The notes: generated by a model not told the origin, from the letters alone. 6,712 bases of DNA from Sulfuritalea sp. (GCA_022843505.1 JALHNN010000081.1:1-6712); one strand, 5' to 3'; positions 1 through 6,001 are shown, counted from the first letter of the stretch. Made by a program: numbers and translations.

Positions 1-264
1 CGTCATCAGCGAGATGATGGCCACGGGCCCGGTGGCGAGCTGGCGCGAGGACCCCCACAGCGCGCCGAGCACGGCCGGTACCAGCGCCACGTAAAGGCCG
101 TAATACACCGGCAGACCGGAGAGCTGGGCGTAGGCCATCGCCTTGGGCACCAGCACCAGGGCGCCAGTGATGCCGGCGATCAGGTCGCCGCGCAGGACGG
201 CGGCATTGATCGGGAACCAGGTCAGGAAGGGAAACAGGCGCAGCAGCAGCGGATTGGTGAACAT
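1..264 (-). CDS. SulP-family inorganic anion transporter, N-terminal part (runs off the left edge)
   Basis: This is an inner-membrane anion transporter or exchanger of the SulP/SLC26 family. Only the first 88 codons, read leftward from ATG at 264-262, lie in the window, with no stop before the edge. The translation starts MFTNPLLLRLFPFL and carries the SulP TM1 signature (AMAYAQLSGLP, residues 42-52) followed by YYGLY, ALWGSS and TGPVA. It aligns without gaps from LFPFL onward to the complete SulP gene at 3866, with about 50 of 82 positions identical, so the two are paralogues. A GAGG ribosome binding site lies at 273-270, 5 nt before the ATG, which supports this start. Oddly, the TM1 Gln that family structures place at the anion site is Lys41 here. 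The gene follows the sigma-54 regulator gene on the same strand after 153 bp and may belong to its regulon. The C-terminal STAS domain is expected beyond the edge. The substrate cannot be assigned. Confidence 0.93.
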   Translation of the reverse strand, partial: MFTNPLLLRLFPFLTWFPINAAVLRGDLIAGITGALVLVPKAMAYAQLSGLPVYYGLYVALVPAVLGALWGSSRQLATGPVAIISLMT

Positions 265-326
265 TGAAACCTCGTGGCCGGTGGCCGGCGGGTCTCGGAA
301 GGACCGCTGCATCGGGCAGCGCCGGC

Positions 327-341
327 ATTGCAGAATGCAGC
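327..341. promoter_or_regulatory. candidate operator upstream of the left SulP gene (third copy of the palindrome)
   Basis: The 15 bases ATTGCAGAATGCAGC match 11 of 15 positions of the perfect palindrome at 3257-3271 and 11 of 15 of the copy at 3344-3358. The shared core is TTGCA-N2-ATG-N-A. It lies 63 bp before the SulP start codon, just downstream of a TAAAAT box. The core TGCA is self-complementary, so chance similarity is possible. This is the weakest of the three copies. Confidence 0.35.
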
Positions 342-351
342 ATTTTATCCC
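337..351 (-). promoter_or_regulatory. possible promoter for the left SulP gene (sigma type ambiguous)
   Basis: Read on the minus strand this is GGGATAAAATGCTGC. It contains TAAAAT (347-342), which differs at one base from the sigma-70 -10 box, but no good -35 hexamer lies 16-18 bp upstream. It also contains GG and GC with the 12-bp offset of a sigma-54 promoter (GGGATAA, N4, CTGC), but the -24 half is poor. Either reading puts the start of transcription near 335-325, leaving about 60-70 nt of leader. The evidence is weak. Confidence 0.25.
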
Positions 352-374
352 TGCCGCCGGCGCGGACCAGAGAA

Positions 375-400
375 CCGGGTTATCCCGGCATCACGGTGAT
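375..400 (-). terminator. possible hairpins after the response regulator gene
   Basis: Two short inverted repeats lie side by side just downstream of the regulator stop: ATCAC-G-GTGAT (390-400) and a 5-bp stem CCGGG/CCCGG with a four-base loop (375-388). On the minus strand the second is followed by TTCTCT rather than a true U-tract. It could attenuate read-through from the regulator into the left SulP gene, but it is not a convincing intrinsic terminator. Confidence 0.25.
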
Positions 401-417
401 CTATTTGTTTCGCGGGC

Positions 418-1779
418 TTATTCCATCTGGTAGCGCTTGAGCTTGCGCCACAGCGAGACGCGGTCGATGCCCAGGGTCTGTGCCGCCAGCGTCTGGTTGC
501 CGCCGGCCTCGGCGAGCACCCAGCGGATGTAGTCGCGCTCCTGCTCTTCCAGCGAGGGCAGGCGGCCTTCCTTCTTGCGGAAGGTGCGGATCGCCAGTTC
601 GCGCAGGTCCTCGGGCAGGCTGGCGGATTCGATCGCATTGCCGCTGGCGATGGCGACGCCGCGCTCGATGATGTTTTCCAACTCGCGCACGTTGCCGGGG
701 AAGTCATAGGCCTTGAGCAGGTCCAACGCCTCCGGCGTGATCGTGTCGACCGGCTTGCCCATGCGCGCGGCGCATTTGCGCAGGAAGTGGTAGGCCAGCA
801 GCGCCACGTCCTCCTTGCGCCGCGACAGCGGCGGGATCAGCAGGTTCACCACGTTGAGGCGGAAGTACAGGTCCTGGCGGAAGCCGCCGTCCTTGACCAT
901 TTCGATCACGTTGCGGTTGGTGGCGGCGACGATGCGCACATCGACCGCCTGCGCCTTGGTGGCGCCCAGCGGCAGCACTTCGCGTTCCTGCAGCACGCGC
1001 AGCAGCTTGACCTGCATCACCGGAGCCATTTCGGTGATCTCGTCGAGGAACAGGGTGCCGCCGTGGGCGGCGGCGATCAGGCCCTGCTTGTCGGCGTGGG
1101 CGCCGGTAAAGGCGCCCTTGACGTGGCCGAACAGTTCATTGGCCAGCAGTTCCTCGTTGAAGGCGCCGCAGTTGACCGCCAGAAAGGCGCCGCCGTCGCG
1201 CTTGCTGTGGTGGTGCAGGTAGCGCGCGAAGAGCTCCTTGCCGGTGCCCGATTCGCCGGTGATCAGCACGTTGCAGTCGGTCGGCGCGATCTGCCGCGCC
1301 ATGTCGAGCAGGCGTTGCATCTCGGCGTTCTGCGTGATGATGCGCACCTTCCCCTGGAAGCCCTCGACCTGTTCGCGCAGTTCCTGGTTCTCCCGGCGCA
1401 GGCGAACCTTGGCCAGCGCCTCGGCCACCACCTTGCGCACTTCGTCGAGCCGGTAGGGCTTGGCGATGTAGTAGTAGGCGCCGTGCTTCATGGCCTCGAC
1501 GGCGGATTCCAGCGTGGCGTAGCCGGTGATCAGGATGACCTCGGTGTCGGGGTGCGCGCTGCGGCACTTCTGCAGGATCTGCATGCCGTCGACCTTTTCC
1601 ATGCGCAGGTCGGTGAGCACGAGATCGAAATCCTGCTTGTCGAGGTGGGCCAGGGCATTGCCGCCGCTCTGGGTCGCCACCACCTCGTAGCCTTCCTTTT
1701 TCATGACGTGCTCGAGGTTGCGCAGGGCGACCTTTTCGTCGTCCACGATGAGTAGCCTGCCGGGAGTCGATGTGCTCAT
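418..1779 (-). CDS. NtrC-family sigma-54-dependent response regulator
   Basis: This 453-aa protein is a phosphorylation-controlled activator of sigma-54 RNA polymerase. The receiver domain (about 7-122) has acidic residues D13/D14, phosphoacceptor D57, T85 and K107. The AAA+ domain (about 148-385) has Walker A GESGTGKE (175-182), the sigma-54 contact loop GAFTGA (222-227), Walker B TLFLDE (242-247), sensor I ATN (286-288), candidate arginine fingers R301/R307 and sensor II GNVREL (362-367). A Fis-type helix-turn-helix closes the protein (about 411-450). No key residue is missing, so it should be fully active. Its ATG overlaps the stop codon of the kinase gene in ATGA, which indicates translational coupling and a cognate pair. 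The start follows from that overlap and from the receiver domain beginning a few residues later. Likely targets are the sigma-54 promoters found at 3266-3281 and 3432-3446, including that of its own operon. The regulated process is inferred from the neighbouring SulP genes only. Confidence 0.96.
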   Translation of the reverse strand: MSTSTPGRLLIVDDEKVALRNLEHVMKKEGYEVVATQSGGNALAHLDKQDFDLVLTDLRMEKVDGMQILQKCRSAHPDTEVILITGYATLESAVEAMKHGAYYYIAKPYRLDEVRKVVAEALAKVRLRRENQELREQVEGFQGKVRIITQNAEMQRLLDMARQIAPTDCNVLITGESGTGKELFARYLHHHSKRDGGAFLAVNCGAFNEELLANELFGHVKGAFTGAHADKQGLIAAAHGGTLFLDEITEMAPVMQVKLLRVLQEREVLPLGATKAQAVDVRIVAATNRNVIEMVKDGGFRQDLYFRLNVVNLLIPPLSRRKEDVALLAYHFLRKCAARMGKPVDTITPEALDLLKAYDFPGNVRELENIIERGVAIASGNAIESASLPEDLRELAIRTFRKKEGRLPSLEEQERDYIRWVLAEAGGNQTLAAQTLGIDRVSLWRKLKRYQME

Positions 1780-3254
1780 GGTGCGGGTTCCTGTGCGGGA
1801 AGTCGGATGAGGAAGGTCGTGCCCTGTCCCGGCGCGCTCTTCACGGCGATGCTGCCGCCATGTTCCTCGACGATCTCGAAGACGATGAACAGGCCCAGGC
1901 CGAGTCCGTAACCCACATCCTTGGTGGTGAAGAAGGGGTCGAAGATTCGCGGCAGGATCTCGGCGGCAATGCCGTGGCCGTTGTCGCGCACTTCGATTTC
2001 GACCTGCGGCCGCCCGCTTCCGGCCGAGCCGAAGACCAGGGCGTCGCTCGGGTAGGCGCCGCTTGCGGGCCTCGCGCTCAGGCGCACTTCGCCGGCGCCT
2101 TCGAGCGCATCGAGGGCGTTGCCGACCAGGTTGAAGATTGCCTGCTGCAGGCGCTGCCGGTCGCCGGACAGGCAGAGCCCGTCAGGTACGGCCACCTCCA
2201 GGTTGACCCGGGCCGGAACCTGGCCGCGTATCAGGCGCAGGCTTTCCTCCACCAGCGGCGCCAGCGGCACCGCTTCGCGGCGGAAGGCGCGGTCGCGCGC
2301 GTAGTCGAGCAGCGAGCGCACGATGCGCCGCGCCCGCCAGGTCTCGGCGTCGATCTGGGCCAGCAATTCCTTCGAAAACGCCGTGTCACCAGCGCCGACT
2401 TTCAATGCCGCGACCTCCTCGGCGAGGATCTCGCAGGAAGTCGAAATGTTCGACAGCGGGTTGTTCAGTTCGTGGGCCACGCCCGAGAGCAGGGTGCCCA
2501 GTGCGGCGAGCTTTTCGGAGCGCAGCAACTGGCCCTGGCGGGTTTCCAGCTGTTCCAGTACATGGTTGAAGGCGGCCGTCAGCGAAGCGATCTCGCGGTC
2601 CTGCAGACCCAGATCGAGCTTGGCCAGGCGGCCCTCCGCCACGGCCGCCATGTTGTCCTCCAGTTCGCGCAGCGGTCGCGCCACGCGCCAGGCCAGCATC
2701 TGGCCGACCGCGACCACCAGCAGCACCAGCGCGGCGATGGAGCCGAGCAGCCAGCGGCGGTGGCTGTCCAGCTGCTGCTGCAGGATGCCGCGCTCGGCGC
2801 GCGACCATTCCTCGGCCACGGTGACGATCTCCTTGCCGGCCTGGCGGACGCGTGCATCGCCGGCTGGATCGCGGCGTCCGGGCACCCGCGCGCTCATCAG
2901 CCGGTCGTAGTCTTCCAGCGCCAGGAGCATGGCGCCGACATGCTGCGGACTGGTCACGGCGGCGAAGCTCGCCCCGTGCTCGGCCAGCAGGCGACGGCCC
3001 TCGGCGACATAGGCACGGTTCTCTTCGCGGTCCGCGTCCTGGCCGTAGAGGAAATAGTTCTTTTCGAAGCGGCGGATCTCCAGGGCGACGCCGAGAAACT
3101 GATGTACCCGGTCGCCGGCCGTGATCTGTTCCGCCAGGAGGCGCGTTTCGATCAGCGAGAAGGCGGAGAGGGCGATCACCAGCGTCGCCACCGCGCCGTA
3201 GCCGATGACGATTTTCCGCCGCAGGGAATCCATGCGGAGTTGGATGATGCCCAT
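1776..3254 (-). CDS. membrane-bound sensor histidine kinase, partner of the sigma-54 regulator
   Basis: This is an inner-membrane histidine kinase that should phosphorylate the regulator encoded directly downstream. With the ATG at 3254 it has 492 residues: TM1 about 15-35, a mostly helical periplasmic sensor of about 130 residues containing RRFEKNYFLYG near 61-71, TM2 about 169-189, HAMP about 190-242, and a HisKA domain with AHELNNPL (phosphorylated H261). The ATPase domain has N box NLVGNALDAL (375-384), DNGHG (424-428), FDPFFTTK (438-445) and GLGLGLFI (450-457). The sensor resembles four-helix-bundle ligand domains; the ligand is unknown. The start is uncertain. In-frame ATGs exist at 3263, 3254 and 3233, none with a Shine-Dalgarno sequence. 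The predicted sigma-54 transcription start (about 3255) excludes 3263 and suggests either a near-leaderless start at 3254 or the start at 3233 (MDSLRRKIVIGYG). The TGA stop overlaps the regulator's ATG. Confidence 0.93.
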   Translation of the reverse strand: MGIIQLRMDSLRRKIVIGYGAVATLVIALSAFSLIETRLLAEQITAGDRVHQFLGVALEIRRFEKNYFLYGQDADREENRAYVAEGRRLLAEHGASFAAVTSPQHVGAMLLALEDYDRLMSARVPGRRDPAGDARVRQAGKEIVTVAEEWSRAERGILQQQLDSHRRWLLGSIAALVLLVVAVGQMLAWRVARPLRELEDNMAAVAEGRLAKLDLGLQDREIASLTAAFNHVLEQLETRQGQLLRSEKLAALGTLLSGVAHELNNPLSNISTSCEILAEEVAALKVGAGDTAFSKELLAQIDAETWRARRIVRSLLDYARDRAFRREAVPLAPLVEESLRLIRGQVPARVNLEVAVPDGLCLSGDRQRLQQAIFNLVGNALDALEGAGEVRLSARPASGAYPSDALVFGSAGSGRPQVEIEVRDNGHGIAAEILPRIFDPFFTTKDVGYGLGLGLFIVFEIVEEHGGSIAVKSAPGQGTTFLIRLPAQEPAP

Positions 3255-3255
3255 A

Positions 3256-3272
3256 AGTTGCATTATGCAACT
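3256..3272. promoter_or_regulatory. perfect 17-bp palindrome over the kinase promoter
   Basis: AGTTGCAT-T-ATGCAACT is perfectly symmetric around 3264. It covers the -12 element (TTGCA) of the predicted sigma-54 promoter of the kinase operon and the bases down to its expected start site. Bound protein here could block that promoter. Measured from the rightward promoter it is centred at about -194, so it could also act as a distal enhancer. Its inner 15 bases match 12 of 15 positions of the copy at 3344-3358. Confidence 0.55.
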
Positions 3273-3281
3273 GTGCCGCCA
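3266..3281 (-). promoter_or_regulatory. predicted sigma-54 promoter of the kinase-regulator operon
   Basis: On the minus strand TGGCGGCACAGTTGCA fits the consensus TGGCACG-N4-TTGCW at TGGC and TTGCA, with the exact GG-to-GC offset of 12 bp (G3280 and G3268). The middle ACG is not matched. Transcription would start near 3255. Because the downstream gene encodes a sigma-54 activator, this suggests autoregulation. Confidence 0.55.
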
Positions 3282-3342
3282 AGCTCTGCAACAGCCGGGC
3301 GCTCACGGCCGGCAAGCCGGGCAATCCGGTTGGGGCGGTGTC

Positions 3343-3359
3343 TGTTGCAGGATGAAACA
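3343..3359. promoter_or_regulatory. candidate activator-binding site (UAS) between the divergent promoters
   Basis: TGTTGCAGGATGAAACA is an imperfect palindrome (TGTT-N-CA-N3-TG-N-AACA) centred at 3351. Its inner 15 bases match 12 of 15 positions of the palindrome at 3257-3271. The centre lies about 107 bp upstream of the predicted start of the rightward sigma-54 promoter and about 96 bp upstream of the leftward one. Both distances are normal for enhancers of NtrC-type activators. The regulator encoded at 418-1779 is the obvious candidate to bind it. Confidence 0.5.
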
Positions 3360-3391
3360 TTTGTTCAGAGTTCCGGTGCAGGGAGTTTTCG

Positions 3392-3404
3392 CAACCCATT
3401 GATT
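3392..3404 (-). promoter_or_regulatory. predicted IHF binding site
   Basis: On the minus strand AATCAATGGGTTG matches every fixed position of the IHF consensus WATCAA-N4-TTR. It is centred near -60 of the predicted rightward start site, between the candidate enhancer (3351) and the -24 element (3433). That is where IHF bends DNA at classic sigma-54 promoters. No similar site was seen between the enhancer and the leftward promoter. Confidence 0.55.
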
Positions 3405-3431
3405 GTTGGTGGCCATTTCCTGCGCCCCGGT

Positions 3432-3446
3432 TGGCACGAATGCTGC
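3432..3446 (+). promoter_or_regulatory. near-consensus sigma-54 promoter of the USP-like/SulP operon
   Basis: TGGCACG-AATG-CTGC matches the sigma-54 consensus TGGCACG-N4-TTGC at all but one fixed base, with GG at 3433-3434 and GC at 3445-3446 at the required offset. Transcription should start near 3458, only 3 nt before the ATG of the USP-like gene. The enhancer and IHF sites upstream complete a typical sigma-54 arrangement. Confidence 0.82.
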
Positions 3447-3460
3447 GATGTCCTTGAGCC

Positions 3461-3862
3461 ATGGATTCCCGCAAGTCGCCCCGCAAAATACTGCTCGCCG
3501 TCCGCGAGGGCGGCGTCGACGCCCGCCTGCTGGCCTCGGCGCGCAGCCTTTGCCAGCGCATGGACGCCGAACTGGACATCCTCGTGCGCTGTGCTAAGGA
3601 TGCGCTGCCCGCGGAACTCGGGGAGTTCATCCGCGAACTGAGGGCGGCCGGCCTGCCCTACAGCCTGAGCCAGAGGGCCGATTTGCGTCGCCGCGACATC
3701 GTCGATTACGCCAACGGCCACGAGTGCATTTCCAGCGTGGTCATCGATTCCCTCGAAGGCTGGGAAACCATTGCCGCCGATCGCGCCAGCGACCCGTGGG
3801 CGCGGCTCGCCTGTCCCCTGGTCACCGCGGCGCCACCGCGGACGCCGGGCGCAAGCGGCTAG
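3461..3862 (+). CDS. small UspA-like (HUP-fold) protein, degenerate
   Basis: This 133-aa cytoplasmic protein is probably a universal-stress-protein relative. It opens with a charged stretch, then the beta-1 pattern KILLAV (residues 9-14), a first helix (about 19-34), the beta-2 pattern AELDILV (36-42), and a late strand CPLVTA (about 118-123) like the C-terminal strand of Usp proteins. The ATP-binding G-x2-G-x9-G(S/T) motif of nucleotide-binding Usp proteins is absent; the corresponding stretch reads SLEGWETIAADRASD. It is therefore more likely a non-nucleotide-binding or regulatory form. An in-frame TGA at 3455-3457 fixes the earliest possible start at 3461, and the next ATG (residue 34) would remove the first strand. 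No Shine-Dalgarno sequence is present. The gene ends 3 nt before the SulP start, so the two are co-transcribed, and a role tied to the transporter is inferred. The family assignment is moderate. Confidence 0.8.
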   Translation: MDSRKSPRKILLAVREGGVDARLLASARSLCQRMDAELDILVRCAKDALPAELGEFIRELRAAGLPYSLSQRADLRRRDIVDYANGHECISSVVIDSLEGWETIAADRASDPWARLACPLVTAAPPRTPGASG

Positions 3863-3865
3863 CCC

Positions 3866-6001
3866 ATGAAAGCTTCATTGCGCGCCCTGTTCCCTTTCCT
3901 GCGCTGGTTTCCCTATCCGGGAACCACGCTGCGCGCCGACTTCGTCGCCGGCCTCACCGTGGCGCTGGTGCTGGTGCCGCAGTCGATGGCCTATGCCCAG
4001 CTGGCCGGCCTGCCGCCCTATTTCGGTTTGTATGCCGCTTTCCTGCCAGTGGCGGTGGCGGCGCTGTGGGGTTCGTCGAAGCAACTGGGCACCGGGCCGG
4101 TGGCCGTCGCCTCGCTGCTCACCGCTTCGGCGCTGACGCCGCTGGCGGCGCCGGGCTCGGAATCCTTCATCGCGCTGGCGATCATGCTGGCGCTGCTGGT
4201 CGGGGTCATCCAGCTCGCGCTGGGGGCCTTCAAGCTCGGCGTGGTGGTGAATTTCCTCTCCCATCCGGTGATCGTCGGCTTCACCAACGCCGCCGCCATC
4301 ATCATCGCCCTGTCGCAGGTCAACAAGCTGCTGGGCGTGCCGATGGGGCGCTCGGAGTTCTTCCTGGGGGATATCTGGGGTGTGGCGAAAATGGTGGGCG
4401 ACACCCATCTGCCGACCCTGGCGATGGGTGTGGCCTCGATCGCGATCATGTGGCTGATCCGGAAAAAGGCGCCCAAACTGCCGGGGGTGCTGATTGCCGT
4501 GGTCCTGGCCACCGTGGTTTCCTGGCAGACCGGGTTCGAACGCAACGCCAGCGCGACGCTGGAGCAGATGGCCGATGGCGAAGCTCAGACCCTGTTGGCC
4601 GAATTCGTCCGTACCGAAGCGCGGATCCGCGAGATCAACGAGCAGATCGTCGTCCGGAGCGGCGACCTGAAGAAGCTGCAGAAGGCCGGTGGCGAACATG
4701 CGCACGAAGCCGTCACGCTGAATTACGAGATCGAACTGGCGAAGCTGCAACTGACGGATCGCGAAGTGGAAAACCGCAAGCGCAAGCGCGCCTTGCGCAG
4801 CATCGTCTTCGAGCGCGTCGCGGCTTCCGGCGGCGAGGCGCCGAAGTACTACGCATCGGGTCGCCTGCCGGCCGGGGTCCAGTCCGATGGCCGTCAATGG
4901 CGCATTGCGCGGGCCGCGGGTGACGGCCTCATGCTTTCGGGCGGCGGCGAGGTGGTCGGAAAGATTCCGGAAGGGCTGCCGTCAGTCAGCCTGCCGAAGT
5001 TCTCCTGGGACCAGGTCGGCAGCCTGCTCGCCGCGGCCATTGTCATTTCGCTGGTCGGCTTCATGGAGGCGATTTCGATTGCCAAGGCCATCGCCGCCAA
5101 GACCAAGGACCGGATCGATCCCAACCAGGAGCTGATCGGGCAGGGGCTGGCCAATCTCGTCGGCGCCATGACGCAGGCCTTCCCGGTGTCCGGCTCGTTC
5201 TCGCGTTCAGCGGTGAATATCAATGCCGGGGCAAAAACCGGCATGTCCTCGGTGATCACCGCCGCCTTCGTTCTGCTCACCCTGTTGTTCCTGACGCCCC
5301 TGCTGTATCACCTGCCGCAGGCCGTCCTCGCCGCCATCATCATCATGGCCGTGATCGGCCTGATCAACTTCGGCGCGGTGAAGCATGCCTGGCAGGCCGG
5401 TCGCCACGACGGCATCGCCGCGGTCGTCACCTTCATCGCCACGCTGCTGTTCGCGCCCCACCTCGACAAAGGCATCATCGTCGGCGCCGGGCTGGCGATC
5501 GGGCTGTATCTCTATCGCACCATGACGCCGCGGGTGGCGATACTCGGTCGGCATGCTGACGGCACCCTGCGCGACGCCGGCGTACATGACCTGCCGCCCT
5601 CGAAAGTGGTCACCGCGGTGCGTTTCGACGGCCGGCTCTATTTCGCCAACGTCGCCTATTTCGAGGATGCGATCCTCGAGGCCGTGGCGGCCAACCCCGA
5701 GGCGCGCGCCGTGCTGGTGGTCGGCGAGGGGATCAACGAGATCGATGCCTCGGGCGAAGAAGTGATGCATCACGTGGTGCAGCATCTGCGCGATACCGGC
5801 ATCGAGGTGGCCTTTTCCGGGCTGAAGAAACAGGTCGTCGATGTCATGCGCGCCACCGGCCTGCTCGAGTTCATCGGCGAAGGGCGGCTGTTCGCCACGG
5901 CCGATGCGGCGCTGGAGGCAATCCATGCCGAGGCGGCGGCGCGCGGGGAAGATCATGCCGCCAGCCCCCTGCGGCCGGTGCCGGTCACGCGCTTCGGCTG
6001 A
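3866..6001 (+). CDS. SulP-family inorganic anion transporter with STAS domain and a large inter-repeat insertion
   Basis: This complete 711-aa inner-membrane transporter is of the SulP/SLC26 family. It has the TM1 signature VPQSMAYAQLAGLPPYFGLY (37-56), TGPVA (76-80), and SFSR (444-447) before TM10. In family structures, Q39, Y43 and S444/S446/R447 correspond to residues around the bound anion, so the site looks intact. Membrane segments occupy about 25-220 and 383-550. The STAS domain (about 566-690) contains EIDASGEE, the usual position of the regulatory Ser loop. Residues about 225-362 form an inserted, charged, probably coiled-coil segment that makes the protein roughly 130 residues longer than usual relatives. 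It follows the USP-like gene by 3 nt with no clear ribosome binding site, suggesting coupled translation from the sigma-54 promoter at 3432. The anion could be sulfate, bicarbonate or another; the sequence does not decide. It is a paralogue of the partial gene at 1-264. Confidence 0.95.
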   Translation: MKASLRALFPFLRWFPYPGTTLRADFVAGLTVALVLVPQSMAYAQLAGLPPYFGLYAAFLPVAVAALWGSSKQLGTGPVAVASLLTASALTPLAAPGSESFIALAIMLALLVGVIQLALGAFKLGVVVNFLSHPVIVGFTNAAAIIIALSQVNKLLGVPMGRSEFFLGDIWGVAKMVGDTHLPTLAMGVASIAIMWLIRKKAPKLPGVLIAVVLATVVSWQTGFERNASATLEQMADGEAQTLLAEFVRTEARIREINEQIVVRSGDLKKLQKAGGEHAHEAVTLNYEIELAKLQLTDREVENRKRKRALRSIVFERVAASGGEAPKYYASGRLPAGVQSDGRQWRIARAAGDGLMLSGGGEVVGKIPEGLPSVSLPKFSWDQVGSLLAAAIVISLVGFMEAISIAKAIAAKTKDRIDPNQELIGQGLANLVGAMTQAFPVSGSFSRSAVNINAGAKTGMSSVITAAFVLLTLLFLTPLLYHLPQAVLAAIIIMAVIGLINFGAVKHAWQAGRHDGIAAVVTFIATLLFAPHLDKGIIVGAGLAIGLYLYRTMTPRVAILGRHADGTLRDAGVHDLPPSKVVTAVRFDGRLYFANVAYFEDAILEAVAANPEARAVLVVGEGINEIDASGEEVMHHVVQHLRDTGIEVAFSGLKKQVVDVMRATGLLEFIGEGRLFATADAALEAIHAEAAARGEDHAASPLRPVPVTRFG
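4538..4951 (+). other. coiled-coil-like insertion domain within the SulP transporter
   Basis: Residues about 225-362 separate the end of TM7 (VLIAVVLATVVSW) from the conserved KIPEGLP motif that normally follows within a few tens of residues. The first two thirds (about 229-318) are rich in Glu, Lys, Arg and Leu with heptad-like spacing, broken at AGGEHAHEA, which suggests an antiparallel helical hairpin. The last third (about 325-362) has Tyr, Trp and Gly-rich stretches (DGRQWRIA, LSGGGEVVG) that look like short strands. The RKK before TM7 is probably cytoplasmic, which would put the insert on the periplasmic side. The reading frame is continuous and codon use is like the rest of the gene. 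Confidence 0.7.

Noticed and set aside
310..323. A second sigma-54-like pair (GG and GC) close to the left SulP start
   Set aside because: The GG-to-GC offset is 13 bp rather than 12 and neither element matches beyond the dinucleotides; sigma-54 spacing is strict.
787..1755. A 322-codon open frame on the plus strand
   Set aside because: It is antisense to the regulator gene; its low-complexity His/Val/Gln/Leu-rich translation mirrors the codons of the AAA+ and receiver domains.
3278..3292. A TGCAAC half-site next to the leftward promoter, as a possible fourth palindrome copy
   Set aside because: Only one arm matches; the full 15 bases agree at about 8 positions, close to chance for one good half.
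3306..3330. Repeated CCGG/GCCGG motifs between the two palindromes
   Set aside because: These are short GC-rich repeats with no consistent spacing, ordinary for DNA of this composition.
1770..3641. A 623-codon open frame on the plus strand
   Set aside because: It lies antisense to the kinase gene, which has all expected motifs. The translation is rich in Arg, Gln, Ala and Gly with no recognisable domain, as expected for a high-GC shadow frame.
3724..4923. A 399-codon open frame on the plus strand, offset from the SulP frame
   Set aside because: It overlaps the SulP membrane domain in another frame, and the Arg/Gly/Ala-rich translation has no family signature.
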